The position numbers and the translations under genes were made by a program. Shown here piece after piece: positions 40,801 through 46,787 of a DNA stretch of 64,000 nt (the first letter of the stretch is position 1; the number at the start of each line of letters is the position of its first letter). The notes under the pieces were generated by a model that was given only the letters and a program-made list of their open reading frames with translations, made no database searches and was not told the origin of the DNA. Source of the DNA: Zantedeschia hybrid cultivar (taxonomy: Eukaryota > Streptophyta > Magnoliopsida > Alismatales > Araceae); the NCBI GenBank assembly GCA_030544215.1, contig JARZZO010000004.1:15054501-15118500 (forward strand), written 5' to 3'.

Positions 40801-42875
40801 TTCTGTTTCTATATCTGCAATGTGTTGATTTGCTGCATTAATCTTCTCATTTTTAGGTGAGAGCAAAAGTGAGCACATTTGGAGGAGGATTTGGGGGACC
40901 AACTGAAGTTACTTCAGGAGGTAATGCCTTGAAATTCTATGCATCCGTCCGCTTGAATATCAGAAGGATTGGCCTTGTGAAAAAAGGTGAAGAGGTAAGA
41001 ACTTAAAAATATTTATTGTATTGCTTTCTTCATTTTGATTTTTCCACTTGTTTTTAGTATCTCCTCAAGTGTAGAAGAGGGCCTTGTCAAAAAGTGGTTA
41101 CCCTACCTGATGGTAAACCTTTCGCCACTTTGATTGGAGAATAGGAGAAGAATAAGGGAGAATAAGAGGAGAATAAGCTTAATTTAGCTTTGACAAGCGG
41201 AATGGCTTATACCAGTGCAGAATAGCCTATTTGGAGAATAAGGAGAATAAGACATCCCACCCTAGACCCAAGAATTGCTTATTCTTCTTATTCCGCCAAC
41301 GGGTCCCACGAAATTATCAAATCGAAACACCTCTTATTCTCGTATACATTATTCCGTCTGTGGGCCCCACGTAATAACTTATTCCCCAAACAAAGTGAGG
41401 CTTATATGGTAGTACAAATATCTTGTCAGGACAACTTCTGATTAGAGGGGGTCTTTCAAAAATCTTGATGTACGAGTTAACGGGGGAAAACTACCTTCTA
41501 GGTTGCAATTCTAGCTACAGCAAAAAAAAAAAAAAAAAGAATAAAAATTGTATTGCTTTCTTCATTTTGATTTTTTGACTTGTTTTTAGTATCTCCTCAA
41601 GTGTAGAAGAGGGCCTTGCAAAAAAGTGGTTACCCTACCTGATGGTAAACCTTTATATGGTAGTACAAATTTCTTGTCAGGACAACTTCTGATTAGAGGG
41701 GGTCTTTCAAAAATCTTGATGTACCAGTTAACGGGGGAAAACTACCTTCTAGGTTGCGATTCTAGCTACAGAAAAAAAAAAAAAAAATTATTGTATTGCT
41801 TTCTTCATTTTGATTTTTTGACTTGTTTTTAGTTTCTCCTCAAGTGTAGAAGAGGGCCTTGTCAAACAGTGGTTACCCTACCTGATGGTAAACCTTTATA
41901 TGGTAGTACAAATTTCTTGTCAGGACAACTTCTGATTAGGGTCTTTCAAAAATCTTAATGTACCAGTTAACGGGTGGAAAACTGTCTTTTAGGTTGCAAT
42001 TCTAGCTACAGCAAGGTACCTAACACTCGTACCTTTCTTATGAAAGGTACCAGTTGAAGAGGGAAAAGAGGCAAATCTGATGTAGGGATATATGATCTTT
42101 CCAGGGCGAGTATCAACAAGAGAGGATGAACTTATCATCCCAATGTTTGATGCCAGTATTGAGAACAGTATCCCAAAGCTTCCGCTCCAGCATTGTAGAA
42201 AATTTTGAGTTGGTTTAGTTGTCCATTTTAGATTTTGAATTGCTTCTATTATTGTGTTTCAACATGCCCTCCATGGAATGCACATTATGTGAATTGCAAC
42301 TAAGAGCCTCTTCAAATAGATCCATTATCCAGTTCCTCTGAACATGCTCCACCTGTTAATAGATTTGTTGCGTACCAGTATTATATTCCATGTTGTATCC
42401 TGCAATGTATTTCAACGGGATTTGGTGCTTCGGGTGGTTTATCTACTTTTACTGCAGTTGCAGATTTTATCGATTTGATTTTTGGCAGACGATAGGAAGC
42501 CAGGTTCTGGTGAAGATCATAAAGAACAAGCATGCCCCTCCATTCAAGACTGCTCAGTTTGAGCTTGAATTTGGCAAGGGTATCTGCCGTGAATCAGAGA
42601 TCATAGAACTTGGGTGTAAGCATAAATTCATTGCAAAAGGTGGTTCATTCTATAGCATGAACGGACAGGGTTTTCGTGGTAAGGATGCCATCAAGCACTA
42701 CTTAGCCGAGAACGAAGGTGCTCGGGAAGAGCTGATAGTGAAACTCCGGGAGAGATTGGCACAGTCAGGAAAGAGAAAGGATGAAGAAACTGAAACCCTG
42801 GATCTAGAATCGTCGCAGGAAGTAGTTGTATCGGATACAACCGACGAAGACACAGTTGTTGCTGTTGAAGCATGA
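3896..42875 (+). CDS. Organellar RecA homologue, last four exons (partial at 5' end)
   Basis: RecA recombinase forms filaments on single-stranded DNA and drives strand exchange. Plant nuclear RecAs act in mitochondria or plastids in recombination-dependent repair and genome stability. Four exons give a continuous frame: 3896-4068, 4530-4676, 40857-40994 and 42489-42875. Visible motifs are D-A-E-H-A-L-D, S-Q-P-D-x-G-E-Q-A-L, the Walker B strand V-D-V-V-V-V-D-S, M-S-Q-A-L-R-K-L, F-I-N-Q, the L2 loop with G-G-N-A-L-K-F-Y-A-S-V-R, and the C-terminal domain ending in an acidic tail. The first three-quarter-turn of the ATPase core (Walker A) and the transit peptide are not in the window. The F-G-G-G-F-G-G-P-T-E-V-T loop resembles mitochondrial RECA2/RECA3 rather than bacterial RecA; the paralogue cannot be fixed here. 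No stop or frameshift interrupts the exons, so the gene looks functional despite a 36-kb intron. Confidence 0.93.
4530..4676 (+). CDS. recA exon (M-S-Q-A-L-R-K-L, F-I-N-Q)
   Basis: This 147-bp exon encodes 49 residues in phase 0, from V-A-A-L-V-P-K to I-F/V-F-I-N-Q equivalent. It has acceptor 'atgtag' and donor 'gtaatt' at 4677. It aligns without gaps to the bacterial RecA segment between Walker B and the L2 loop. The donor opens the 36-kb intron. Confidence 0.93.
4677..5787. other. Intron sequence without recognisable features
   Basis: AT-rich unique-looking sequence between the recA donor and the target duplication of the LTR element. No ORF with recognisable similarity, RNA gene or repeat boundary was seen. 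Confidence 0.5.
7445..7452 (-). promoter_or_regulatory. TATA box in left LTR
   Basis: TATAAATA on the minus strand, about 730 bp from the LTR start in element orientation and duplicated at the same place in the right LTR. It is the best candidate for the U3 core promoter; this copy would fire leftward out of the element, antisense to recA. Confidence 0.55.
7469..7540. repeat. Cluster of three CCGGTGGG/CCCACCGG palindromes
   Basis: Three successive blocks of GGTGGGNGGTACCCACCGG type; the first has perfect 8-bp arms around GGTA (7469-7476, 7481-7488). The same cluster is at 23808 onward in the other LTR. They sit just downstream of the LTR TATA box in + coordinates, that is upstream of it in element orientation. 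Confidence 0.7.
8185..8229. repeat. 11-bp perfect hairpin at the LTR/internal junction
   Basis: CACGGGACATG (8185-8195) pairs perfectly with CATGTCCCGTG (8219-8229) around a 23-nt loop, 9 bp inside the left LTR. In element orientation this lies just upstream of the polypurine region (GTGGGGGGCATT) that abuts the 3' LTR. Confidence 0.75.
8230..9404. other. Internal region of the LTR element, no recognised coding sequence
   Basis: Several short overlapping ORFs are open on both strands, none with recognisable domains. The minus-strand frame at 8493-8756 repeats a K-A-K-R-x-P-x-I motif twice, matching an imperfect DNA repeat ('cttggccttc' blocks at about 8555 and 8638). No pol motif was found. 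Confidence 0.5.
9405..9895. repeat. Two 246-bp tandem units, each with three hairpins sharing one loop
   Basis: Two direct copies (about 9405-9650 and 9651-9895). Each contains three stem-loops: CTAATACT/AGTATTAG (9429-9466), CTGTG/CACAG (9484-9511) and CTAAGGTG/CACCTTAG (9531-9560). The second unit has them at 9676-9713, 9731-9758 and 9778-9807. The stems differ but all loops resemble GCGCCTTTYRGGTTTT. A fourth weaker pair, CCGAC/GTCGG, follows (9588-9624). Confidence 0.85.
9922..11170. repeat. Minisatellite, ~43-bp unit, about 28 copies, hairpin-centred
   Basis: The unit reads approximately GTAGGGAACTGAGTCTTCCC followed by TGAGAACCGATAAGAATATA. Within it AGGGAA and TTCCCT form a hairpin around CTGAGTC. 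Variant units with GAGGCCTCCCT keep an AGGGA/TCCCT stem. Unit length varies by a few bases in the TATATA segment. There is no spacer diversity or cas gene, so this is not CRISPR. Confidence 0.92.
11255..12035. repeat. Minisatellite, ~38-bp unit, about 20 copies, hairpin-centred
   Basis: The unit is GAATATGAATTTCCAGGATA followed by TAAAGCCTCCTGTAGGC. GCCT and AGGC pair around a 5-nt loop; the older-looking left units have CGCCT/AGGCG around CCCGT. The array is related to the one at 17210-17945, from which the hAT insertion separates it. Confidence 0.9.
12135..12142. repeat. Left 8-bp target duplication of the 5-kb hAT
   Basis: GGCTATAG, repeated exactly at 17154-17161. Confidence 0.9.
12300..12617 (+). 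other. Candidate promoter and 5' UTR exon of the hAT transposase
   Basis: GC-rich leader-like sequence ends at 'tctccg|gtgagg', a good donor at 12618. A possible acceptor (catgccag, ending 14012) precedes the transposase ATG at 14034 by about 20 bp. If spliced, the CT-rich tract is a 5' UTR intron. This is inference from splice-site quality only. Confidence 0.4.
12620..13985. repeat. CT-rich satellite tract inside the hAT
   Basis: About 1.35 kb made almost only of C and T on the + strand, built from words such as TCTCTGTCTC, CACTCTCTC, CGTCTC and CCACTCTCTC in ~100-bp higher-order patterns. Lacking A/G-rich stop codons it is open in all three + frames (507, 404 and 360 codons), which are not genes. 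Confidence 0.9.
14034..16614 (+). pseudogene. hAT transposase (BED finger, DUF659, hAT C-terminal domain), two nonsense codons
   Basis: Cut-and-paste transposase. The N-terminus has a BED-type zinc finger (C-E-L-C-G, with H downstream) in a lysine-rich context. The DUF659 region follows with M-C-D-G-W-T-D and V-T-D-N-A-S. Then come the W-T-P-C-A-A-H-C-L-D block, V-D-G-D-E-K-P-A-M-G-Y, and the C-terminal dimerisation/catalytic motif C-E-R-N-W followed by I-H-T-K-K-R-N-R-L. The tail is acidic. One frame runs from 14034 to 15801 but carries TAA at 14733-14735 and TAG at 15345-15347. Two introns fit well: 15802-15906 (gtgagt..tatag) and 16026-16134 (gtaagt..gtag). The gene is therefore recently disabled. 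All expected domains are present, so it may have been an autonomous source shortly before. Confidence 0.92.
16615..17063 (+). other. hAT 3' region
   Basis: AT-rich transposase 3' UTR and flank running to the right subterminal repeats. A 71-codon ORF here (16804-17019) is hydrophobic and AT-driven and is not supported as a gene. Confidence 0.5.
17210..17945. repeat. Minisatellite, ~30-40-bp units, hairpin-centred
   Basis: Units of the form CCGGAGTTTAACGCCTTCCG then TGGGCGAATG, with CGCC/GGCG pairing around TTCCGTG. Interspersed units carry GCCAGTGGGACTGGC, a perfect 6-bp stem (for example about 17268-17282 and 17355-17370). It is the continuation of the array left of the hAT. Confidence 0.88.
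17946..18440. other. Internal region of the LTR element between array and gag
   Basis: No ORF of note. The fragment contains 'gttctccccccgtcggggaac', another short inverted repeat (about 18289-18310), and a 16-bp T run (18416-18431). Protease and RT would be expected here in a complete Ty3/gypsy element, but nothing resembling them is seen. Confidence 0.5.
18444..19196 (-). pseudogene. Gag C-terminal segment, second zinc-knuckle-like domain, shifted frame
   Basis: Two minus-strand stretches in the same frame (19196-19008 and 18995-18444) are separated by a TAG at 19005-19007. They encode repeats of a ~39-residue I-x-M-x-L-x-Q-x-S-H-Q-Q module and then a domain with C-P-Y-H, H-P-I-E-R-C and M-G-K-Y-L-V-N-P-P-Q-P-H. 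The latter duplicates the domain near the end of the upstream gag frame. The frame differs from the main gag frame, so a frameshift lies at about 19200-19315. Confidence 0.75.
19040..19410 (-). repeat. Three ~117-bp tandem repeats in gag
   Basis: Three imperfect direct repeats of about 117 bp (39 codons) share 'gagagctgt..catctgaatc' and 'gatagaccttccggagtgg'-like blocks. The multiple-of-three period shows expansion of a protein module, with Q/H-rich helical sequence on the minus strand. Confidence 0.7.
19313..22003 (-). pseudogene. Ty3/gypsy-type gag, one in-frame amber codon
   Basis: One minus-strand frame from ATG at 22003 to 19313 (about 896 codons) is interrupted only by TAG at 20204-20206. 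Domains in order: a basic N-terminal region; a seven-residue A-G-G-N-x-M-P repeat (about residues 183-222); a glutamine-rich predicted coiled coil (about 415-445); the retrotransposon gag core (about 510-650) with P-K-F-x-x-Y-D-G-E-G, A-F-Q-W-Y and T-L-K-Q-x-x-N-E-S-x-x-D-Y-I-K-K-W-R; and a C/H-rich knuckle-like motif Y-C-M-Y-H..H-V-I-E-D-C. Gag forms the particle and packages RNA. The amber site is where related Gag proteins carry a glutamine codon, consistent with a C-to-T change. It lies beside the 5' LTR and PBS, as gag should. Confidence 0.85.
22110..22127 (-). promoter_or_regulatory. Primer-binding site of the gag-only element
   Basis: On the minus strand, 4 nt (GAGA) after the 5' LTR comes TGGCACGTCCGGTGGAAC, starting with the TGG that pairs to a tRNA CCA end. 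The tRNA was not assigned; it is not tRNA-iMet. Confidence 0.65.
22132..24509 (-). repeat. 5' LTR of gag-only element (right copy)
   Basis: 2,378 bp, nearly identical to the left LTR. Differences noted include C/T changes near 23680 and 23716, shorter GA and G runs, and a few changes around 24228-24335. It carries the same CACCGGTT palindromes and minus-strand TATAAATA (23784-23791). Confidence 0.92.
23784..23791 (-). promoter_or_regulatory. TATA box of the 5' LTR
   Basis: TATAAATA on the minus strand, about 720 bp into the LTR in element orientation; the likely promoter of the element's RNA. Confidence 0.6.
24515..26136. other. GC-rich then mixed intron sequence, nothing recognised
   Basis: 24515-25450 is markedly GC-rich compared with the surrounding intron and open in several frames on both strands, with low-complexity P/S/H/C-rich products and no recognisable domain. 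25450-26136 returns to average composition. No target duplication or terminal repeats were found to define an element. Confidence 0.4.
26145..26335. mobile_element. hAT MITE, 191 bp, GGTATCGG-rich
   Basis: Flanked by the perfect 8-bp duplication CTTCTAGG (26137-26144, 26336-26343). The ends CTAGGATGGCAGTACCGG and (inverted) CATGGTTGACAGTATCGG are imperfect inverted repeats. The interior is nearly all GGTATCGGTA/CCGATACC words. No coding capacity. Confidence 0.85.
26467..28407 (-). repeat. 3' LTR of Sirevirus-like element (left copy)
   Basis: 1,941 bp. TATAAATA on the minus strand at 27205-27212. The part at about 27700-28300 is crowded with TAATCGA(T/A) words. Confidence 0.85.
28408..30600 (-). 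pseudogene. Sirevirus 3' region (env-like ORF remnant)
   Basis: Minus-strand remnants after RNase H: scattered ORFs without domains, including a P/S/T-rich segment at about 30243-30600 (repeated S-x-P-S-P). Plant Sireviruses often carry an extra env-like or coiled-coil ORF here. Purine-rich AAAAAGAGGGAGA next to the left LTR (about 28409-28421, minus) is the likely polypurine tract. Reading frames are broken. Confidence 0.5.
31009..31530 (-). pseudogene. Second BED-like finger ORF in the 4-kb hAT
   Basis: A minus-strand frame with one stop encodes I-H-C-L-Y-C-G-H followed by R-F-S-K-H-L, a BED/C2H2-like pattern, then a low-complexity S/T/P region and an acidic end. It lies downstream of the main transposase remains. 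It could be the end of a rearranged second hAT copy. Confidence 0.35.
31648..33200 (-). pseudogene. hAT transposase remnant (BED finger, DUF659)
   Basis: Three minus-strand fragments. At 33191-32495, a BED-like finger context (Y-N-Y-C..) followed by a G/S-rich linker and C-M-F-P-K-E-Y. At 32364-32041, the DUF659 core with M-C-D-G-W and M-V-T-D-N-S-S. At 32010-31820, A-x-T-I-T-R-Y-I-Y-N-H. The frame is then broken at about 31690-31830 by sequence resembling the element's own end (caaggtttgtcgtatcg). The C-E-R-x-W end is missing. The gene is dead. Confidence 0.8.
33230..34340. other. AT-rich part of the decayed hAT
   Basis: Very AT-rich non-coding sequence (33240-34100), then a leader-like segment. 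No gene recognised. Confidence 0.5.
34616..36210 (-). pseudogene. Sirevirus env-like / putative plant transposon protein region
   Basis: Minus strand. 36198-35800 encodes V-K-G-K-T-I-I-I-T-P-E-L-L-V-R-L-F-G, the pattern of the 'putative plant transposon protein' domain that follows pol in many Sirevirus-type elements. Further on, 34971-34729 is a repeated S-E-P-S-H-P-T-F-E-P segment. Function is unknown in the family. Frames are broken by stops. Confidence 0.55.
36211..37020. other. Sirevirus region between RNase H and env-like ORF
   Basis: Non-coding. 36700-36960 carries the same TCGATTA words that crowd the LTR tails. Confidence 0.45.
37028..37630 (-). pseudogene. Ty1/copia RT end and RNase H remnant
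   Basis: Minus strand, two fragments: 37624-37442 with K-R-I-F-R and Y-S-D-A-D-Y-V-G-C-K, and 37312-37028 with C-D-N-T-S-A-I-N-L-T-K-N and S-R-T-K-H-I-E-V-R-H-H-F-I-R. These are the RNase H landmarks of copia elements. Part of the region between is missing or degenerate. Confidence 0.88.
37705..38760 (-). pseudogene. Ty1/copia (Sirevirus) gag remnant
   Basis: Minus strand. The N-terminal part (38760-38536) contains R-R-P-L-F-E-G-E-E-Y-S-Y-W-K; the ORF 38535-38224 has A-K-E-M-W-E-R-L-Q-L-T-Y-E-G-T (UBN2-type copia gag). 37977-37705 is the basic C-terminus with a damaged zinc knuckle. Several stops occur. Directly downstream the sequence jumps to RNase H, so protease, integrase and most of RT are deleted. 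Confidence 0.85.
38781..38792 (-). promoter_or_regulatory. Decayed tRNA-iMet primer-binding site
   Basis: Minus-strand TGATATTAGAGT next to the right LTR, three transitions from TGGTATCAGAGC. Confidence 0.65.
38795..40707 (-). repeat. 5' LTR of Sirevirus-like element (right copy)
   Basis: 1,913 bp, same landmarks as the left copy but clearly diverged. TATAAATA on the minus strand at 39465-39472. TAATCGA-rich tail at about 40000-40600. Confidence 0.85.
40857..40994 (+). CDS. recA exon (L2 loop)
   Basis: This 138-bp exon encodes 46 residues in phase 0: V-R-A-K-V-S-T-F-G-G-G-F-G-G then P-T-E-V-T, G-G-N-A-L-K-F-Y-A-S-V-R and R-R-I-G. Acceptor 'tttttag' at 40856, donor gtaaga at 40995. It holds the DNA-contacting L2 loop of RecA. 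Confidence 0.93.
41009..42016. repeat. Three ~230-bp tandem copies with A-tract junctions, in last recA intron
   Basis: Copies at about 41009-41538 (with a MITE inserted), 41545-41787 and 41788-42016 share 'ttcattttgatttt', 'gttaccctacctgatggtaa' and 'aggttgcaattctagctaca'. The first two end in 16-17-nt A runs. Copies are over 90% identical by eye. Confidence 0.88.
41125..41397. mobile_element. MITE with CACTTTGATT ends, inserted in repeat copy 1
   Basis: Ends CCACTTTGATTGGAGAATA and (inverted) CACTTTGTTTGGGGAATA. Copies 2 and 3 of the host repeat show the empty site (acctttatatgg). Duplication length is ambiguous at 2-3 bp. A second copy is at 55181-55451. Confidence 0.8.
42489..42875 (+). 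CDS. recA last exon (C-terminal domain, stop)
   Basis: The acceptor is 'tttggcag' at 42488. It encodes 128 residues from T-I-G-S-Q-V-L-V-K-I to TGA at 42873-42875. It contains N-K-x-A-P-P-F-K-T-A-Q-F-E-L-E-F-G-K-G-I, the K-x-K-F-I-A-K-G-G-S-F-Y/W-like block, and an acidic E/D/T/V tail of about 35 residues. Bacterial RecA has a comparable acidic tail that restrains DNA binding. Confidence 0.93.
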   Translation, partial: TIGSQVLVKIIKNKHAPPFKTAQFELEFGKGICRESEIIELGCKHKFIAKGGSFYSMNGQGFRGKDAIKHYLAENEGAREELIVKLRERLAQSGKRKDEETETLDLESSQEVVVSDTTDEDTVVAVEA

Positions 42876-43687
42876 GCTATTGTTATATGGCACCTCAATG
42901 TATGCTCTCTTTGCTAAGAAGCATGTGGCTCTTCCGCATCATGATGGAGGTTGGATGAGGACCTGCCTGCAGATTGTGGTTTCATATTTTGTTCCCGTGG
43001 GCAGAAGAGTTCCGGTCGTGGTTCAATCCATCAAGCAAGTTTACATGTGCTCTATAAGGTTATGCTCCGCAGGTGCATTCTATATGGTCCTGTGTTAGTC
43101 CATACATGTGTAATATATATTTTAATTCAACCTAATATATATGTTTCCGATAACGAATTCTTCTTACATTTTAATTCACGCACTCTATGAGAAATGAAAA
43201 TTGGACCTCTCTTGTTAATTTATCAAGGGAGTTGTCTAGTAGACTTCCTTCCGGGATTTGCTGTGTAATTGGCATGAACTTTTTGAGTGGTTAATTATCT
43301 AATGCCTTAATTTGGTTGGAGTATCAGTTCATATACAGTATTATATTGTTAATGAATACTAATATTTTTAGGTCTACAATATTAATGAAATTGATAACAA
43401 ACGAATGCAAAGGGGGGTAGCAAAAAGGGCGAGAGAGTTGACAAAAAGGGGAGGAGGTTTCCCAAAGACTAATCTTAATCTGGTTAATATAGGTTCAAGT
43501 TTGGATTGAATTTGTTATCGTACTACTTTACTATTGTATGAACATCGAAATTAATAGGAATGATTGAATGCCTGCATACTGAATACAAAAATTCATGAGT
43601 GTGATCAAACACCTGATATTAATAGCAAAATAAAAAATGGCATTGATAAGACAATCCAGTATGGTAACCTAGTGTCACATAAATTAG
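42876..43687. other. recA 3' UTR and flank
   Basis: Short overlapping ORFs continue from the recA end but show no domains. No further gene is recognised. Confidence 0.5.
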
Positions 43688-43989
43688 GAGCCTGTTTGTT
43701 AGCAAATTTTTTACTTAAAAGTCACTTTTGACTTTTACTTCTCATATAATAGAAAGAGTTGAGAGGAGAAACTATAAGTAATTTTAATTTGTATAAAAGT
43801 CAACTCATTTGTAACAATTTCATTTTTTTTCTCTAATCTTGTTAAGTTCCATTTTGTAGTTTTTGGTTAGAAATCAAAACAGAAGTAAAACATGACATAA
43901 ATAGCTTTCAAAATCTAACTATTTTTATAAAAAATAATTAAATAAAAAAATAAAAATATTTTTAAATAAAAGTTGCGCCAAACACGGCC
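43688..43989. mobile_element. Tourist-like MITE, 302 bp
   Basis: The ends GAGCCTGTTTGTTAGCAA and (inverted) GGCCGTGTTTGGCGCAA form imperfect inverted repeats flanking an AT-rich core. Possible 3-bp duplication TAG on both sides. Confidence 0.6.
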
Positions 43990-45129
43990 TAGATATTCTT
44001 ATGGCAATGCATTACTCTCGGTTACCCTAGGAATGGATTGCGACTTGTGAGAGATGAGCGTTGTTGCTTAGAGTCGGATCGTTTAGCGTCTGAATAAAAG
44101 GCAAGCGGCAGTTCAAGTGAGGGTCTTGATTTGGATATGTGCTCAAGTTAATGTGTTTAGGTGCTGTATAACTTGACGTAAAATATTTTAAAATATGGTA
44201 TTCTCATGAGATACGAAATGCAATATGTGAGTGTGTTTTATGTCAAACTAAATAACCTTTTAAATCTCTGAACATGTATTTCTTGCACATCCTTTTGACC
44301 TTCTTCCTTTCTTCTCATTCGCCGCCGAGCCTCATCTGTCCTTTCTATTACTTCGAAGAATCATCCTTCTTTTCTTGGTACTGTTGTAATATCTTTCTTA
44401 AGGTAGTACCATAGATCGCATCATCTACTATTTCATCTCATTGATAGAGTAGAAGATCATTAATAATTATTTTAAATTATTAATATGATCTGAAAAATAT
44501 ATAAGAATACTAATAATCCGAGGGGGGATGTGCACACCGTCGTACTCCCAATTCTCCAAACCCCATTTTGATTCCCGAAGGCGGGAACTGCGGGGAGAAG
44601 TTTATGACCCGAAGGGGGCACGTGCAAACCTTCGCACTCCAAACCCTCACTTTAGTTCCAGGAACCGCGTGTAGCCACTAGCCGGCCACTGGTCTCTTAA
44701 CTAGGACCCGTTTGAAAAAGTTCTCTCAAAGGAAGTCTTTCTTATTCAGATTTTCTCCAATTTTATTTTTTTGAGATGGGAGGAGAATCTAAGTAAGAAT
44801 TTTAAAATAACACGAAAAATGACATCTCGTCACTTTTTCTCCAGATATGTCATAATGATATTTCAAATATCTGAAAAATAATTTCCTATTTGGTAAAAAT
44901 TAGATGTTATTTGGATATCTCAAGAATTTACTCTATCTTTATCCCAGAATTCAGAACTAAAAACTTTTCCAAACAAGATGTAGGATTAGCAATCCTAAAA
45001 CAAATAGAGTAATACTTACTGTGCTGCATGTTAGGGCGATAACTGGGCTACATATGAGTAGACCTAGGCCCAAAATATATGGATGTAGACTCAAACTAGA
45101 CCCGTTGATATTTCTAGATAAACAAGTAA
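43990..45129. other. Intergenic; diverged 95-bp duplication and possible MITE
   Basis: No gene. Two related GC-rich blocks (about 44518-44610 and 44610-44690) share 'ccgaaggggg..gtgcaaacc..cgcactccaaa'. At about 44705-44985, ACCCGTTTGAAAAAGTT and inverted ATCTTGTTTGGAAAAGTT suggest another MITE, with no clear duplication. Confidence 0.45.
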
Positions 45130-45134
45130 ATAGG

Positions 45135-46278
45135 TGATGTAGACTGGATCTATCACGACCGGATCCCGCAAACGGGGATCCGAAACAAGGAGGATCCGGA
45201 GCCGGTCCGGATCGAGCGGTGACGAGGGGACCCGACGGGGATCCACAGCAGGGCGAAGCCGAGGCTGTTTCGGAATGAAGAGGATCCGCCCGCGGGGGGC
45301 GCGATCTGCCGCCGGAGCTGCTCTTGGATAGTGAGCCGCTGCTCCTTCGGTCGGACGAAGGCGCGGCGCGAGCAGGAGCTCCTGTCGGCGGAGCTGTAGA
45401 CGGGCGTCGGAGCAGAAGCCGGAAAGTCCGAGATCGGACGGGGGGACGGCTCGCTCTCCGACGAGGAGGTCCGAAGGCGCCTTCAGCGCGAGGCCGAGTC
45501 TCCTGGCGCGGGGCGACCGACGGGATCGCCCTCGGACGGCGAGTCCGAAGGCTACTTCAGCGTGAGACCGAGTCTCCTGGCGCGGGGCAGCCGGCGTTCG
45601 GCGTCGAGACCGGGGAGAGGAGTCCGAGGTCGGCGGCCGAGACCGACTCGGGGAGGTCGGCGATGATTCGAACCGAGCCCCTGCAGGAGGGAAAGAAGAA
45701 GAAGAACCAGTCAGCAGGAGTCCCGGGCGTCAGCCCTGGGGAACCCCCTCCGACGGTCAAGTTAGCTTCTGAAGAAGATTCGATTCAGGAAGCAAGAGGA
45801 AACAGCTAGAACCCTATTCGGACAGTAGTCCTTTAAGGGGTTTCGGAAGCTTAGAGGGGCATCCGTTTTTCCCACCACCCTCCTTGGCCACAAGTAGCAG
45901 GATACTTATAGCGGAGGGTAGCGGATGGTTAACGGTGGCAGCCGATATAGGACTAAAAGGAGGCTTACTGATAAACCGCCATAGCGTCTGATCCGCCACC
46001 GGAGTGGGCCGGATTCGGCTACCGGGCCGGAGGGGGTTGGGCCGCTGACGGGCCGAAGCCTGCTGGGCCCTGGGCCGCCGTGTTGTTCCCGGGCCGTAGG
46101 CTGATGGGCCGCTGACGGGCTGAAGCCTGTTGGGCCGGGAGCGACGGGGCCGCTTATGGGCCGAAGGCTGCTGGGCCGCTAGCGGGCCGAAGGCCGCCGG
46201 AGGGCCTAGCACTGCTGCTGTTGGGCTGAATGGGGTTTGGGCCTGCTGCAATGGGCCGAATCGGATTCTGCCGCATCA
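45135..46278. mobile_element. Solo LTR, 1,144 bp
   Basis: Starts TGATGTAGAC and ends CCGCATCA; the TGATG/CATCA termini are perfectly inverted. It is flanked by the 5-bp duplication ATAGG (45130-45134, 46279-46283). GC-rich with tandem GGGCCGCTGACGGGCCGAAG-type repeats at about 46010-46215. No internal domain or second LTR is present, so it is the product of LTR-LTR recombination. ORFs inside (for example 45324-45809) are composition-driven. Confidence 0.85.
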
Positions 46279-46315
46279 ATAGGTTTGCCTCTTTTTTTGT
46301 TAGAGTAATAAACCC

Positions 46316-46787
46316 TCAGTGCAGCAAGCCGAGTCATATAGCAATGCAAGATACCATTTCTCATGTCCACAAAGTATTTGTCATACTTAAAAAATATTTA
46401 TCATCTCTATATATTTGTGTATAGATTTTTGAGCATGACAAATATTTTGTAGGTACGACAAATATTTCGTGGGCATGACAAATAGTATAGTCATGTCCAC
46501 GAAGTATTTATTATGCCTAAACTATCATCTCTACACGTGTGTACAAATTTATGGGTGTGATAAATATTTTTGGGATGTAATAAATATTTCGTGGTATGAC
46601 AAACAATATTTATCATGCAAACGAAGTATTTGTCATGTCCATATATATTTGTTACGTTTAGAATCCTGCACTCCCATTTAATACTTGTCTGGTCCACCTG
46701 TGAAAGAAGTTGTCCGACCCATGTGACGACTACTCATGTAGATCAATGACATCTTGTATTGCAAGATGACTCAGCTTGCTGCATTGA
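46316..46787. mobile_element. Foldback MITE, ~40-bp terminal inverted repeats
   Basis: The left end TCAGTGCAGCAAGCCGAGTC and the inverted right end TCAATGCAGCAAGCTGAGTC match through about 40 bp with few differences. The core is built of CATGACAAATATTTCGTGG / CCACGAAGTATTTGTCATG words in both orientations. Target duplication not resolved. Confidence 0.78.

Larger units (their letters stand above)
4677..40856 (+). other. Giant recA intron, 36,180 bp, GT-AG
   Basis: The donor is gtaatt at 4677 and the acceptor is 'catttttag' ending at 40856. The flanking exons join in phase 0 at F-I-N-Q / V-R-A-K, exactly where RecA sequence is continuous. Most of the intron is mobile DNA: an 18.7-kb LTR element, a 14.2-kb Sirevirus relic, two hAT elements nested in them, and a hAT MITE. 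Only about 3.2 kb cannot be assigned to an element. Confidence 0.9.

Noticed and set aside
45324..45809. 161-codon GC-rich ORF
   Set aside because: It lies wholly inside a solo LTR bounded by ATAGG duplications and has no domain.
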